A DNA stretch of 64,000 nucleotides from Streptomyces sp. CB01201 (lineage in GTDB: Bacteria; Actinomycetota; Actinomycetes; Streptomycetales; Streptomycetaceae). The translations under genes were made by a program, and so were the position numbers. A model generated the notes under the pieces. The model saw nothing but the letters and a program-made list of their open reading frames with translations. It was not told the origin of the DNA and searched no databases. The stretch is taken from contig NZ_NNBJ01000006.1 in the NCBI RefSeq assembly GCF_002803085.1, forward strand, positions 248,001-312,000. Direction: 5' to 3'. This document shows, in pieces, positions 16,471-25,502 of this stretch; position 1 is the stretch's first letter, and every line of letters begins with the position of its first letter.

Positions 16471-18242
16471 AGCGGCGGCTCCAATCGGGCGATCGCGCGC
16501 AGCGTCCTCGGCGCGAAGCGGGACATGAGGTGGGCGCCGCGGGCCTCGGGTGTCACCGGCACCACGGCCTGGTTCTTCACCACGGCACGCAGGATCGCCG
16601 AAGCGACCTTCTCCGGTGGGAAGTTGCGCATTCCGTACAGGCGGGAGGTCTTCTTCTGGAGGCGCTTCTCCTCCGCGGCGTCGGCCCCGGCGAAGTGCGT
16701 GGTCGACGTGATGTTGGTGTTGACCAGGCCGGGGCAGATCGCCGAGACCCCGATGCCCTGGCCGGCCAGCTCGGCGCGCAGGCACTCGCTGAGCATCAGC
16801 ACCGCGGCCTTCGACGTGCTGTAGGCGGGCAGCGCACGTGAGGGCTGGTAGGCGGCGGCCGACGCGGTGTTGACGATGTGGCCGCCCTGGCCGCGCTCGG
16901 CCATCTGCTTGCCGAAGATCCGGCAGCCGTGGATGACGCCCCACAGATTGACGTCGAGGACCTTCTTCCAGTCCTCCGCCGTGGTGTCGAAGAAGGAGCC
17001 GGACAACCCGATGCCCGCGTTGTTGACCAGGACGTCCACGATGCCGTACTCGGTGGCCACCTTCTCGGCGAGCTTCTCCATCGCCTGCTCGTCGCTGACG
17101 TCGACCACCTCGCCCCAGGCCTCGGGGGCGCCGATGAGCCGGGACATCTCCGCGGTCCGTGCGGCACCCTCGGCGTCCCGGTCCACGGCGACGATCCGTG
17201 CCCCGGCCTCGGCGAACGCGAAGGCCGTGGCCCGGCCGATGCCGCTCGCCGCGCCCGTCACCAGGACCAGCCGGCCGCCGAACCGGTCGGCGTGCGGGCC
17301 GGTGGCGACGGCGTCCTTGGCCGGTATGCCGTCCTCGTTGGCGCGGACGAACTCACTGATCCAGATGGCCAGTTGGTCGGGCCTGGTACGCGGAATCCAG
17401 TGCTTGGCCGGGAGGGTGCGGCGGGTCAGCCGGGGCACCCAGTGCTCCAGTTCGGCGTACAGCTTGGGCGAGAGGAACACGTCGTCGAGCGGCGTGATCA
17501 GCTGGACCGGCACATGGGCGTAGGCGTCGGGGCGCGGGCGGCCGAGGCGGGCGCGGACGTTGTCCCGGTAGAGCCAGGCGCCGTGCGCCGCGTCCTGCGG
17601 CAGGGAGGCCGTGGGGTAGCCGCCGAGCGGTACGTTCTCCAGGCGCTGGAGCATCTTGGGCCACCGCTTGCCGAGCGGGCCGCGCCAGGCCAGCTCCGGC
17701 AGGACCGGCATGTGCAGCATGTACACGTACCAGGACTTGGCGCCCTGGCTGATGAGCTGGGCGGCCCTGCGTGGTGTGGGGCGGCTCATCCGGCTCTTGA
17801 TCCAGTGGCCGAAGTGGTCGAGCGAGGGGCCCGACATGGAGGTGAAGGAGGCTATGCGGCCCTCCGTGCGCTCCACCGTCGCGAACTCCCAGCCCTGGAC
17901 CGAGCCCCAGTCGTGGCCGACCAGGTGCACCGGCCGGTCCGGGCTGACCGCGTCCGCGACCGCCAGGAAGTCGTCCGTCAGCTTCTCCAGCGTGAATCCG
18001 CCGCGCAGCGGGGCCGGCGCCGTGGAGCGGCCGTGTCCGCGGACGTCGTACAGGACCACATGGAAGCGGTCGGCCAGGCGCTCGGCGACCTCGGACCACA
18101 CCTCCTTGCTGTCCGGATAGCCGTGCACCAGCAGCACGGTGGGCCGCGCCGCGTCCCCCAGCTCCGCCACGCACAGCTCCACGCCGCCGGTGCGCACCCA
18201 GCGTTCGCGGGCTCCCTCGATGTTCACGCTCGTCACACTCAC
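16467..18242 (-). CDS. Alpha/beta-hydrolase fused to short-chain dehydrogenase
   Basis: A 591-residue two-domain enzyme. Residues about 10-310 form an alpha/beta-hydrolase fold with VLLVHGYPDSKEVW and the nucleophile-elbow region LVGHDWGSVQGWEF, where Asp replaces the usual Ser nucleophile, as in epoxide hydrolases. Residues about 325-590 are an SDR oxidoreductase: LVTGAASGIGRATAFAFA (NAD(P) binding), NNAG, and the catalytic YSTSK. GTG 18242 overlaps the upstream peptidase stop. The fusion suggests sequential ring opening or hydrolysis and oxidation of one substrate, which is inference. Confidence 0.9.
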   Translation of the reverse strand: MSVTSVNIEGARERWVRTGGVELCVAELGDAARPTVLLVHGYPDSKEVWSEVAERLADRFHVVLYDVRGHGRSTAPAPLRGGFTLEKLTDDFLAVADAVSPDRPVHLVGHDWGSVQGWEFATVERTEGRIASFTSMSGPSLDHFGHWIKSRMSRPTPRRAAQLISQGAKSWYVYMLHMPVLPELAWRGPLGKRWPKMLQRLENVPLGGYPTASLPQDAAHGAWLYRDNVRARLGRPRPDAYAHVPVQLITPLDDVFLSPKLYAELEHWVPRLTRRTLPAKHWIPRTRPDQLAIWISEFVRANEDGIPAKDAVATGPHADRFGGRLVLVTGAASGIGRATAFAFAEAGARIVAVDRDAEGAARTAEMSRLIGAPEAWGEVVDVSDEQAMEKLAEKVATEYGIVDVLVNNAGIGLSGSFFDTTAEDWKKVLDVNLWGVIHGCRIFGKQMAERGQGGHIVNTASAAAYQPSRALPAYSTSKAAVLMLSECLRAELAGQGIGVSAICPGLVNTNITSTTHFAGADAAEEKRLQKKTSRLYGMRNFPPEKVASAILRAVVKNQAVVPVTPEARGAHLMSRFAPRTLRAIARLEPPL

Positions 18243-19087
18243 GCCGCCTTCTCCTCGGCCCAGCGCCGCACATGCGGCAGGTCGTCGTCCAGCCAGAACG
18301 CGCTCTGCTCGGGGTCCTTCGAGTCGGTGACGACGAGGATCTCCTCGAACTTCGCGCCCGTACCCCGGAATCCGAGGTGCGGCTCGACCGCCCACAGCCC
18401 CGGCCGGGGCGGGTGGTCGGAGAACTTGTACGGCGACCAGAGCGGCGACCAGCCGTCCCGGTGGCCGTGCAGCGCGTCGCCGGCCAGGCCCTTCAGCGCC
18501 TGGGTGCCGAACCCGAAGACGTTCGGCGACCAGCGGCGCTCCTTCACCTGGTCGATCTTGTGGGCGATCACGCCGAACGGATACGCCCGGTGCCGGTTGG
18601 CATAGCCCTGGCGGACCATGAGCCGGTCCACGTCCTCGTAGATCTCGCGCAGCGGCCGCTGCTCGCGCACCTCGCGCAGGATCAGGGCGCGGTGCGCCTC
18701 CAGGTCGGCGAGCAGCCGGTTGTGCACCGGGTTGAGGCCCAGACAGCCCGAATAACCGATGTCGGCGGTGTAGCCCCGGTAGACCGGGGCCATGTCGAGG
18801 ATGAACGGCATCCCCGCCTCAAGGCGCCGGTTGGTGGGGAAGAACTGCAACGGTATGCGGAAGCCGGCGAACGCGGTGCGGTCGCCGAACCAGGCGAACG
18901 GCAGGTGGAACCAGTCCCGCACGCCCCGCTCGCGCAGCCAGTCCCGCTGCATCCGCGCGGCCTCCCGCTCGGTCACCCCCGGCTTGAGCTGGGCGGCCAC
19001 CGCCTCCGCGCACTCGTACGCCAGGCTCTGCACTTCCCTGAACCCGCGCAGTCGCGTGTCGGGTCGAGCCTTCACTGCCGATGGCAT
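18239..19087 (-). CDS. M24-family (Xaa-Pro peptidase-like) protein
   Basis: A 282-residue pita-bread-fold protein similar to methionine aminopeptidase and proline dipeptidase. It keeps MPFILDMAPVYRGYTADIG, with the two metal-binding aspartates of the family, and a C-terminal WAVEPHLGFRGTGAKFEEI with a metal-ligand Glu. The middle histidine region reads GDALHGHRDGW. There is no separate N-terminal creatinase domain, so it is a short form. First gene of the operon M24 - hydrolase/SDR - metal hydrolase - merR, all linked by overlaps or very short gaps. Confidence 0.85.
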   Translation of the reverse strand: MPSAVKARPDTRLRGFREVQSLAYECAEAVAAQLKPGVTEREAARMQRDWLRERGVRDWFHLPFAWFGDRTAFAGFRIPLQFFPTNRRLEAGMPFILDMAPVYRGYTADIGYSGCLGLNPVHNRLLADLEAHRALILREVREQRPLREIYEDVDRLMVRQGYANRHRAYPFGVIAHKIDQVKERRWSPNVFGFGTQALKGLAGDALHGHRDGWSPLWSPYKFSDHPPRPGLWAVEPHLGFRGTGAKFEEILVVTDSKDPEQSAFWLDDDLPHVRRWAEEKAA

Positions 19088-19177
19088 CCGTCCACCCCTG
19101 TCGCCCTACGCGTGCGTAACTTGACACTGATGAATGTGACAATGCCCGGCGGCTGCGTCAAGGGCCCTGCGTCAGCC

Positions 19178-19204
19178 TGTGGACAACGGGCCGGTTGTGG
19201 ACAA
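19178..19204 (-). promoter_or_regulatory. Pair of perfect DnaA boxes
   Basis: TTGTCCACA occurs on the minus strand at 19178-19186 and at 19196-19204, start sites 18 bp apart, in the 250-bp gap between the divergent M24 and ABC-transporter genes. Both are the preferred Streptomyces box. They may bind DnaA as a small titration or regulatory site. Confidence 0.6.
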
Positions 19205-19339
19205 CTCCGCCCCCCCAGGTCAGCGACCCCATCCGCCTCACGTACGGGTTCCCCTACGGGCGCGTACCTCTGGAGTCGGAGATGGATCCAGCCGTCTGGG
19301 CTGACGATTCGTGTGTCCTGCGCCACTACCGTCGATGAC

Positions 19340-20365
19340 GTGACTGTGATCGCGACCGAAAGCCTGAGCAAGCGGTTCCCCCGGGTGACCGCGCTTGACC
19401 GGCTCTCGTTGGACATCGGCCCCGGCGTGACCGGGCTGGTGGGCGCCAACGGAGCCGGCAAGTCCACGTTGATCAAGATCCTTCTTGGTCTCTCGCCCGC
19501 CACGGAGGGCACCGCCGCCGTGCTCGGCCTCGACGTGGCCACCAGCGGCAGCGCCATCCGCGAGCGGGTGGGCTACATGCCGGAGCACGACTGCCTGCCA
19601 CCCGACGTCTCGGCCACCGAGCTCGTCGTGCACATGGCGCGCATGTCGGGCCTGCCGGCCACCGCCGCCCGGGAGCGCACCGCCGACACCCTGCGCCACG
19701 TAGGGCTCTACGAGGAGCGCTACCGGCCCATCGGTGGCTACTCGACGGGCATGAAGCAGCGGGTCAAGCTCGCCCAAGCCCTCGTCCACGACCCACAGTT
19801 GGTGCTCCTCGACGAACCGACCAACGGCCTCGACCCGGTCGGCCGCGACGAGATGCTCGGCCTGATCCGCCGCATCCACACCGACTTCGGCATCTCGGTC
19901 CTGGTCACCTCGCACCTGTTGGGCGAGCTGGAGCGCACCTGTGACCACGTAGTGGTCATCGACGGCGGCCAGTTGCTGCGGTCCAGCTCCACCAGCGACT
20001 TCACCCAGACGACCACCACGCTGGCCGTCGAGGTCACCGACTCCGACAGCCACCCCGACGGCACCGAGGCGGTCCGCAAGGCCCTCACCGCGGCCGGGCT
20101 CTCGCTGCGCGCCGGAGTGGAGGACGGTCTGCCGGGCGCCGGCCACATCCTCCTCGTCGAGGCCACCGGCGAGGACAACTACGACACGGTCCGCGACACC
20201 GTGGCCGACCTCGGCCTCGGTCTCGTACGGATGGAACAGCGCCGTCACCACATCGCCGAGGTCTTCCAGACCCCGGCGCGGGAGCCGGTCTCCGAACGCG
20301 CCGCCGCATGGGCAGCCACCGCGGCCGGCGCCGAGCAGAAGGGAGCCGGTCGCGATGGCAACTGA
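19340..20365 (+). CDS. ABC transporter ATP-binding protein, first pair
   Basis: A 341-residue ATPase: Walker A GANGAGKST, signature-like YSTGMKQRVKLAQALVHDP, Walker B LVLLDEPTNGLDP and switch His in VTSHLLGELE. A C-terminal extension of about 130 residues after the ATPase core is typical of multidrug or Cu/bacitracin-type exporters of this class. The start is GTG 19340 (VTVIATES); a second GTG at 19346 is possible. It overlaps the following permease gene by 11 bases. The substrate is unknown. Confidence 0.9.
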   Translation: MTVIATESLSKRFPRVTALDRLSLDIGPGVTGLVGANGAGKSTLIKILLGLSPATEGTAAVLGLDVATSGSAIRERVGYMPEHDCLPPDVSATELVVHMARMSGLPATAARERTADTLRHVGLYEERYRPIGGYSTGMKQRVKLAQALVHDPQLVLLDEPTNGLDPVGRDEMLGLIRRIHTDFGISVLVTSHLLGELERTCDHVVVIDGGQLLRSSSTSDFTQTTTTLAVEVTDSDSHPDGTEAVRKALTAAGLSLRAGVEDGLPGAGHILLVEATGEDNYDTVRDTVADLGLGLVRMEQRRHHIAEVFQTPAREPVSERAAAWAATAAGAEQKGAGRDGN

Positions 20366-21242
20366 CAGCGCCCAGACCCAGATCCACAACATCGGCTACC
20401 GCGACTACGACGGGCCGCGGCTCGGCCGGGCCTATGCCCGCCGCTCGCTCTTCTCGCAGTCGCTGCGCGGCGCGTACGGGCTCGGCCGCAGCGCCAAGTC
20501 CAAGGTCCTGCCGATGATCCTGTTCGCGGTGATGTGCGTGCCCGCGGCCATCATGGTTGCGGTCGCCGTCACCACCAAGGCCAACGACATCCCGGTGCCG
20601 TACACGCGGTATGCCATCCTCATGCAGGCCGTCATCGGCCTGTTCATCGCGGCCCAGGCGCCCCAGACCGTGTCGCGCGACCTGCGGTTCAAGACGGTGC
20701 CGCTGTACTTCTCCCGGCCGATCGAGCGCGTCGACTACGTCCTGGCCAAGTTCGCCGCCATGGCATCGGCCCTGTTCATCATCACGGGCGCACCCCTGGT
20801 GGTCCTCTACATCGGCTCCCTGCTCGCCAAACTCGACTTCGCGGACCAGACCAAGGGGTTCGCCGAGGGGCTGGTCTCGGTGGCACTGCTCTCGCTCCTC
20901 TTCGCCGGCCTCGGCCTGGTCATCGCCGCGCTGACGCCGCGCCGCGGCTTCGGAGTGGCCGCCGTGATCGCCGTCCTCACGGTCTCCTACGGGGCCGTCT
21001 CCGCGGTCCAGGCCATCGCCTTCAACCAGGGCTCCCCCGGCGCGGTCCAGTGGCTCGGCCTGTTCTCGCCCATCACGCTCATCGACGGCGTACAGACCGC
21101 GTTCCTCGGCGCGAGCTCCAGCTTCCCGGGCGGCCACGGACCGGGATCCGGAACCGGATTGATCTACCTGCTCGTCGTTCTCGCGCTCATCTACGGCTCG
21201 TACGCCGTGCTGATGCGCCGCTACCGGAAGGTCGGGCTGTGA
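20355..21242 (+). CDS. ABC transporter permease, first pair
   Basis: A 295-residue membrane protein of the ABC-2 type with six predicted segments. It contains RDLRFKTVPLYFSRPIERVDY, the cytoplasmic stretch found in this permease group, next to the first transmembrane hairpin. It overlaps the upstream ATPase and its stop overlaps the next ATPase start as GTGA, so the four genes are one operon. Confidence 0.88.
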   Translation: MATDSAQTQIHNIGYRDYDGPRLGRAYARRSLFSQSLRGAYGLGRSAKSKVLPMILFAVMCVPAAIMVAVAVTTKANDIPVPYTRYAILMQAVIGLFIAAQAPQTVSRDLRFKTVPLYFSRPIERVDYVLAKFAAMASALFIITGAPLVVLYIGSLLAKLDFADQTKGFAEGLVSVALLSLLFAGLGLVIAALTPRRGFGVAAVIAVLTVSYGAVSAVQAIAFNQGSPGAVQWLGLFSPITLIDGVQTAFLGASSSFPGGHGPGSGTGLIYLLVVLALIYGSYAVLMRRYRKVGL

Positions 21243-22150
21243 CCACCCTCCACATCGACCACACCTCGCGCTGGTTCGGCAACGTGGTGGCGGTCAACGA
21301 CGTCACCATGACGGTCGGCCCCGGCGTGACCGGACTGCTCGGCCCCAACGGCGCCGGGAAGTCCACCCTCATCAACATGATGGGCGGCTTCCTCGCCCCG
21401 TCCACGGGCACCGTGAAGCTCGACGGCGAGCAGATCTGGCGCAACGAGTCCGTGTACAAGAACATCGGCATCGTGCCCGAGCGCGAAGCCATGTACGACT
21501 TCCTCACGGGTCGCGAATTCGTCGTCGCCAACGCCGAGTTGCACGGGCTCGGCGCGCGCGAGGCCGGCCAGGCCCTGGCCACGGTCGAGATGGAGTACGC
21601 CCAGGACCGCAAGATCCAGACCTACAGCAAGGGCATGCGCCAGCGCGTCAAGATGGCGTCCGCCCTCGTCCACAACCCGTCGGTACTGCTGCTCGACGAG
21701 CCGTTCAACGGCATGGACCCGCGCCAGCGCATGCAACTCATGGACCTGCTACGGCGGATGGGGGCCGAGGGCCGCACGGTCCTGTTCTCCTCCCACATCC
21801 TCGAAGAGGTCGAGCAGCTCGCCTCGCACATCGAGGTCATCGTCGCCGGCCGGCACGCGGCCAGCGGGGACTTCCGCAAGATCCGCCGTCTCATGACGGA
21901 CCGCCCGCACCGCTATCTGATCCGCTCCAGCGACGACCGAGCACTGGCCGCCGCCCTGATCGCCGACCCCTCGACCGCCGGTATCGAGGTGGACCTCAAG
22001 GAGGGCGCGCTGCGCATCCAGGCCGTCGACTTCGGCCGGTTCACCGCGCTGCTGCCGCAAGTGGCCAAGGTGCACGGCATCCGCCTGCTGACGGTCTCGC
22101 CCTCCGACGAGTCCCTCGAATCCGTCTTCTCCTACCTCGTAGCGGCCTGA
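21239..22150 (+). CDS. ABC transporter ATP-binding protein, second pair
   Basis: A 303-residue ATPase with Walker A GPNGAGKST, signature YSKGMRQRVKMASALVHNP, Walker B VLLLDEPFNGMDP and switch-region FSSHILEEVEQL. It is about 40 residues shorter than the first ATPase. GTG 21239 overlaps the preceding permease stop. Two non-identical ATPase/permease pairs in tandem suggest a heteromeric exporter. Confidence 0.9.
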   Translation: MTTLHIDHTSRWFGNVVAVNDVTMTVGPGVTGLLGPNGAGKSTLINMMGGFLAPSTGTVKLDGEQIWRNESVYKNIGIVPEREAMYDFLTGREFVVANAELHGLGAREAGQALATVEMEYAQDRKIQTYSKGMRQRVKMASALVHNPSVLLLDEPFNGMDPRQRMQLMDLLRRMGAEGRTVLFSSHILEEVEQLASHIEVIVAGRHAASGDFRKIRRLMTDRPHRYLIRSSDDRALAAALIADPSTAGIEVDLKEGALRIQAVDFGRFTALLPQVAKVHGIRLLTVSPSDESLESVFSYLVAA

Positions 22151-22180
22151 GCGCCTCCAGAAAGGAGCGGTGACGTTCCC

Positions 22181-22900
22181 ATGTACAACCCGACCGTCGC
22201 CCGGCTCACCTACCGGGCCCTGCTCGGCCGCCGCCGGGCCGCCATCCTCTTCGTCCTGCCCGCCCTGCTCATCGTGATCTCGGTGGCCGTCCGCTCCTTC
22301 AGCGGCGCCGACGACCAGGTCACCGCCGATCTGCTCGGCAGCTTCGCGCTGGCCACGATGGTGCCGCTGATCGGTGTCATCGCCGGAACGGGCGCGATCG
22401 GTCCGGAGATCGACGACGGCTCGATCGTCTATCTGCTCGCGAAGCCGGTGAGGCGGTCGACGATCATCTTCACCAAGCTGATCGTCGCGATCGCCGTGAC
22501 GATGGCCTTCTCCGCGATCCCCACGCTGATCGCCGGGTTCATCCTGAACGGCAACGGCCAACAGATCGCGATCGCCTACACGGTGGCCGCGCTCGTCGCC
22601 TCCATCGCGTACGCCGCGGTCTTCCTGCTGCTCGGCACCGTCACCCGGCACGCCGTGGTCTTCGGCTTGGTCTACGCGCTGGTCTGGGAGTCGCTGTTCG
22701 GCAGCCTGGTGCCCGGCGCGCGCACCCTGAGCGTGCAGCAGTGGTCGCTCGCCCTCGCCCAGCGGATCGGCGAGAACGGCGTGATCTCCTCCGACGTGGG
22801 CCTGCCGCTCGCGGTGATCCTGCTGGTGGGCGTGACCGCCGCGGCCACCTGGTACGCGGGCCAGAAGCTGCGCACCCTCAAGCTGGCCGGGGAGGAGTGA
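22181..22900 (+). CDS. ABC transporter permease, second pair
   Basis: A 239-residue ABC-2-type permease with about six membrane spans, containing IGPEIDDGSIVYLLAKPVRR, the same cytoplasmic motif region as its paralogue. ATG 22181 follows AAAGGAGCGG, a good ribosome site. Last gene of the four-gene ABC operon; a strong hairpin terminator follows at 22922. Confidence 0.88.
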   Translation: MYNPTVARLTYRALLGRRRAAILFVLPALLIVISVAVRSFSGADDQVTADLLGSFALATMVPLIGVIAGTGAIGPEIDDGSIVYLLAKPVRRSTIIFTKLIVAIAVTMAFSAIPTLIAGFILNGNGQQIAIAYTVAALVASIAYAAVFLLLGTVTRHAVVFGLVYALVWESLFGSLVPGARTLSVQQWSLALAQRIGENGVISSDVGLPLAVILLVGVTAAATWYAGQKLRTLKLAGEE

Positions 22901-22921
22901 CGGGGGTTTCCCCGGCCAAGA

Positions 22922-22956
22922 GCGGTGCCCGACGACAACTGGTCGTCGGACACCGC
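22922..22956. terminator. Bidirectional hairpin terminator
   Basis: Arms GCGGTGcCCGACGAC and GTCGTCGGaCACCGC around a five-base loop. It separates the ABC operon from the convergent coiled-coil gene. No T run follows, as is usual in Streptomyces. Confidence 0.75.
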
Positions 22957-23027
22957 CCGTTGAGCAGCAGCGGCCGGTTGGGCTCGGCTGCCTCCGGCCG
23001 TCTGGGATCACCAGCAGCCGCGTGCGG

Positions 23028-23789
23028 CTACCTCCGGCGCCGTCGGCGCGGGTCCGGCGGCCGGGGGAGCCGGCGCTGGATGTCCGCGACGTCCTCGGCG
23101 AGATCGGTGAGCCGGATGCTCATCGCGCCCACCACGCGGTTGGTCGCGTCGAGCCGACGGTCCACCCCGTCCAGGCGGACATCGACGGCTTCGAGCCGTC
23201 GGTCCATCGTCTCCATGCGGAGATCCATCGACTCCAGCCGCACCGACATCCGCCGCAGCACAGGTCCCAGCTCCTGGAGCGCGGGCCCGATGTGGGCCAT
23301 GGAGCCCTCCAGATCGGTGACCCTGTGCTCAAGGCCGTCGTAGCGGGGGTCGCTCGCGATGACGGTTCGAGCGGTCTCCTCGGTGTCGAGGAGGTAGGTG
23401 CGGACACAGCGGGCTACTTCGCTGTCGCGAAGGAGCATGGCTATGTTGAGGACGGTTCGACGGGTGAAGAGGCGGAGGTGGGCCCTGCCCTGTGGATAAC
23501 TCGGGGCTCGGTCGTCCTTGGAAATGGCCAAGTTGGCCATTTCAAAGGCTTGCAGCTCAGCACCCTTGAGGGTACGAAGCCCATTGCTGTGCAGTTCGTC
23601 GCGGTGCCGCTTGACGGTGCTGTTGACGGCCTCTGCGGGCACCTGGAAGTACTGCGCGACACCCTCTGTGGACAAGTGGGTTCCGTCGGGTAGCAACCGC
23701 AACGCCCGGACCTTCTCCAGGACGTCGACGCGTCCCACGTGGTCGGCGCGCAGGGTGCGCGATTCCAGTAGAGCGACTTCGGATGGCAT
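23028..23789 (-). CDS. Coiled-coil protein of unknown function with basic tail
   Basis: A 253-residue protein. Residues 1-150 look globular (VAQYFQVPAEAVNSTVKRHR could be a DNA-binding helix-turn-helix; RRTVLNIAMLLRDSEVARCV resembles regions of phage Rha/antirepressor-type proteins). Residues about 165-240 are a coiled coil built of heptads of the form RLExMDxR / RLDGVDRR, and the protein ends DPRRRRRR. ATG 23789 has GAAGG 6 bases upstream. Two perfect DnaA boxes lie inside the gene (23491-23499 and 23667-23675, minus strand). Its role is unknown; a DNA-binding, self-associating protein is the best guess. Confidence 0.7.
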   Translation of the reverse strand: MPSEVALLESRTLRADHVGRVDVLEKVRALRLLPDGTHLSTEGVAQYFQVPAEAVNSTVKRHRDELHSNGLRTLKGAELQAFEMANLAISKDDRAPSYPQGRAHLRLFTRRTVLNIAMLLRDSEVARCVRTYLLDTEETARTVIASDPRYDGLEHRVTDLEGSMAHIGPALQELGPVLRRMSVRLESMDLRMETMDRRLEAVDVRLDGVDRRLDATNRVVGAMSIRLTDLAEDVADIQRRLPRPPDPRRRRRR

Positions 23790-24073
23790 GGTCGGCCTTC
23801 CGTTCGTGGTCGGTGATGCATGACTTGGACGCCCTGTCCCCGGGCCGCAGGGGTGGAGGTCCGCTCATCTACGCCACTGACTCGATGACCGGTCCCTTGT
23901 ACTGCGACCGGCAATCCCCGAATTCACGAAAGGTACGACGCCACTAACCCCAGTTGCCTCCACGCGCAGGGACAACGAGCGGACTTTCGTACAAGTCACG
24001 CATCCGGGGAACGCGTGTTGGGAACAAACGTTTCGCCCGGACCCGGCCGCCAAGCCGCCTGCCAAGCCGCCCG

Positions 24074-25375
24074 CTAGACCGTCCGATCCCGCGCCGCGAA
24101 GAGGCCCACCGCCAGGGCCGCCGCGCACACGCCGAGGACGAGGGCGATCGGGATCGTCCAGCCGCCCGTCGCCTGGTGGACCGCGCCCGCGGCCAAGGGC
24201 CCGACCGCGGCCAGGAGGTAGCCGACCGTCTGGGCCATGCCGGAGAGACGGGCGGCCGTCTGGGCGTCGCCCGAGCGCAGCACGATCATGGTGAGGGCCA
24301 GGCCGACCGCGCCGCCCTGCCCGATGCCGAGGACTCCCGCCCACAGCCAGGCCCCGCTGACCGGCGCGATCATCAGGCCCGCGTAGCCGGCCGCGACCAG
24401 GGAGGTGACCAGCACGATCAGGGGTCGCTGGCTGCGCATCCGGCCGGCCAGGAGCGGTACGGCGAAGGCGCCCGCCACCTGGATCAGGTTGTTGAAGGCG
24501 AAGATCACGCCTGCCGTGGAGCGGCTCATCCCATGGTCGGTGAAGATCGTCGGCATCCAGGCGATCAGCACGTACGACCAGAGCGACTGGAGGCCCATGA
24601 AGAGGGTGACCTGCCAGGCGAGAGCCGAGCGCCACACGCTCTTGCCAGTGGCACCGGAAGCGGAGCCGGGACCAGTACCGGAGCCGGACCGGGTGCTCGT
24701 GACCCGGACCTCATGTCCCGTACGTCCGCGGGCGATCAGCACCTGCGGCAGCCAGGCGACCGCCGCCAGGACCGCGAGCAGGGACCACACCGCGAGCGAG
24801 GCCTCCCAGCTGCCGCCGAAGGCCTTCTCCAGCGGCACCGAGGACGCGGCCACCAGGGTCGCGCCCGCGATCATCGCGCCGGTGTAGACCGATGTCATGG
24901 ACGCGGCCCGGTCCGGGAAGTCCCGCTTGATCAGACCCGGCATCAGCACGTTGAGCAGGGCTATCGCCGTGCCGACGAGTACGCCGCCGCCGTACAGCGC
25001 CACCGTCGAGGGCGCCACCCGCACCAGGATGCCGACGGCCAGGAGGAGCAGGGCGAACAGCAGGACCGGTTCGCTCCCGAAGCGGCGGGCGAGCCACGGT
25101 GCGACCAGGGCGCCGAGCCCGAGGAAGAGCACGGGGACCGAGGTCACCAGGCTGCTCGCCGTCGAGGACAGGCCGAATGACTGGCTGATGTCGCTCACCA
25201 GCGGCGACACACTGGCCAGCGCCGCCCTCATGTTCAGCGACGCCAGGACGATCCCGATCAGGAGCACCACCGGATGCGCCAGCAGCGCCCGCCGCGCGGC
25301 GGCGCCCTGGGGTGAGGGCCGTACATCGGCCTCGGCATCGGGCAACAGCAGGTGATCGGTATCCGGGCGTGACAA
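24074..25375 (-). CDS. MFS transporter, CynX/NimT type
   Basis: A 433-residue transporter with 12 expected membrane spans, starting with VVLLIGIVLASLNMRAALASVSP, a pattern found in the cyanate/nitroimidazole (CynX/NimT) branch of the major facilitator superfamily. The central loop is a Gly/Ser/Thr-rich linker. TTG 25375 is preferred because GAAAGG lies 8 bases upstream; GTG 25384 overlaps that site. Just downstream of a FadR-type regulator on the same strand, which probably controls it. Substrate not predictable. Confidence 0.85.
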   Translation of the reverse strand: MSRPDTDHLLLPDAEADVRPSPQGAAARRALLAHPVVLLIGIVLASLNMRAALASVSPLVSDISQSFGLSSTASSLVTSVPVLFLGLGALVAPWLARRFGSEPVLLFALLLLAVGILVRVAPSTVALYGGGVLVGTAIALLNVLMPGLIKRDFPDRAASMTSVYTGAMIAGATLVAASSVPLEKAFGGSWEASLAVWSLLAVLAAVAWLPQVLIARGRTGHEVRVTSTRSGSGTGPGSASGATGKSVWRSALAWQVTLFMGLQSLWSYVLIAWMPTIFTDHGMSRSTAGVIFAFNNLIQVAGAFAVPLLAGRMRSQRPLIVLVTSLVAAGYAGLMIAPVSGAWLWAGVLGIGQGGAVGLALTMIVLRSGDAQTAARLSGMAQTVGYLLAAVGPLAAGAVHQATGGWTIPIALVLGVCAAALAVGLFAARDRTV

Positions 25376-25411
25376 AACAGGCACCTTTCTCGATGTCGGA
25401 GCTTGACCGTT

Positions 25412-25446
25412 GGGGAGGGAGGAAGGAAGGGAGGAAGGGAGGGAAG
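25412..25446. repeat. 35-base all-purine tract with five GGG runs
   Basis: An uninterrupted G/A tract of GGA, GGGA and GGAA units between the regulator and transporter genes. It could form a G-quadruplex or a triplex on the plus strand; the transporter mRNA would carry the pyrimidine copy. It is 35 bp upstream of the transporter start and may affect its expression. Confidence 0.6.
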
Positions 25447-25502
25447 TGGACGCGGGGCGGCGGGCGGGGAGCCGCTGCCGGGCGGTGGTCGGCCGGCGGG
25501 GC

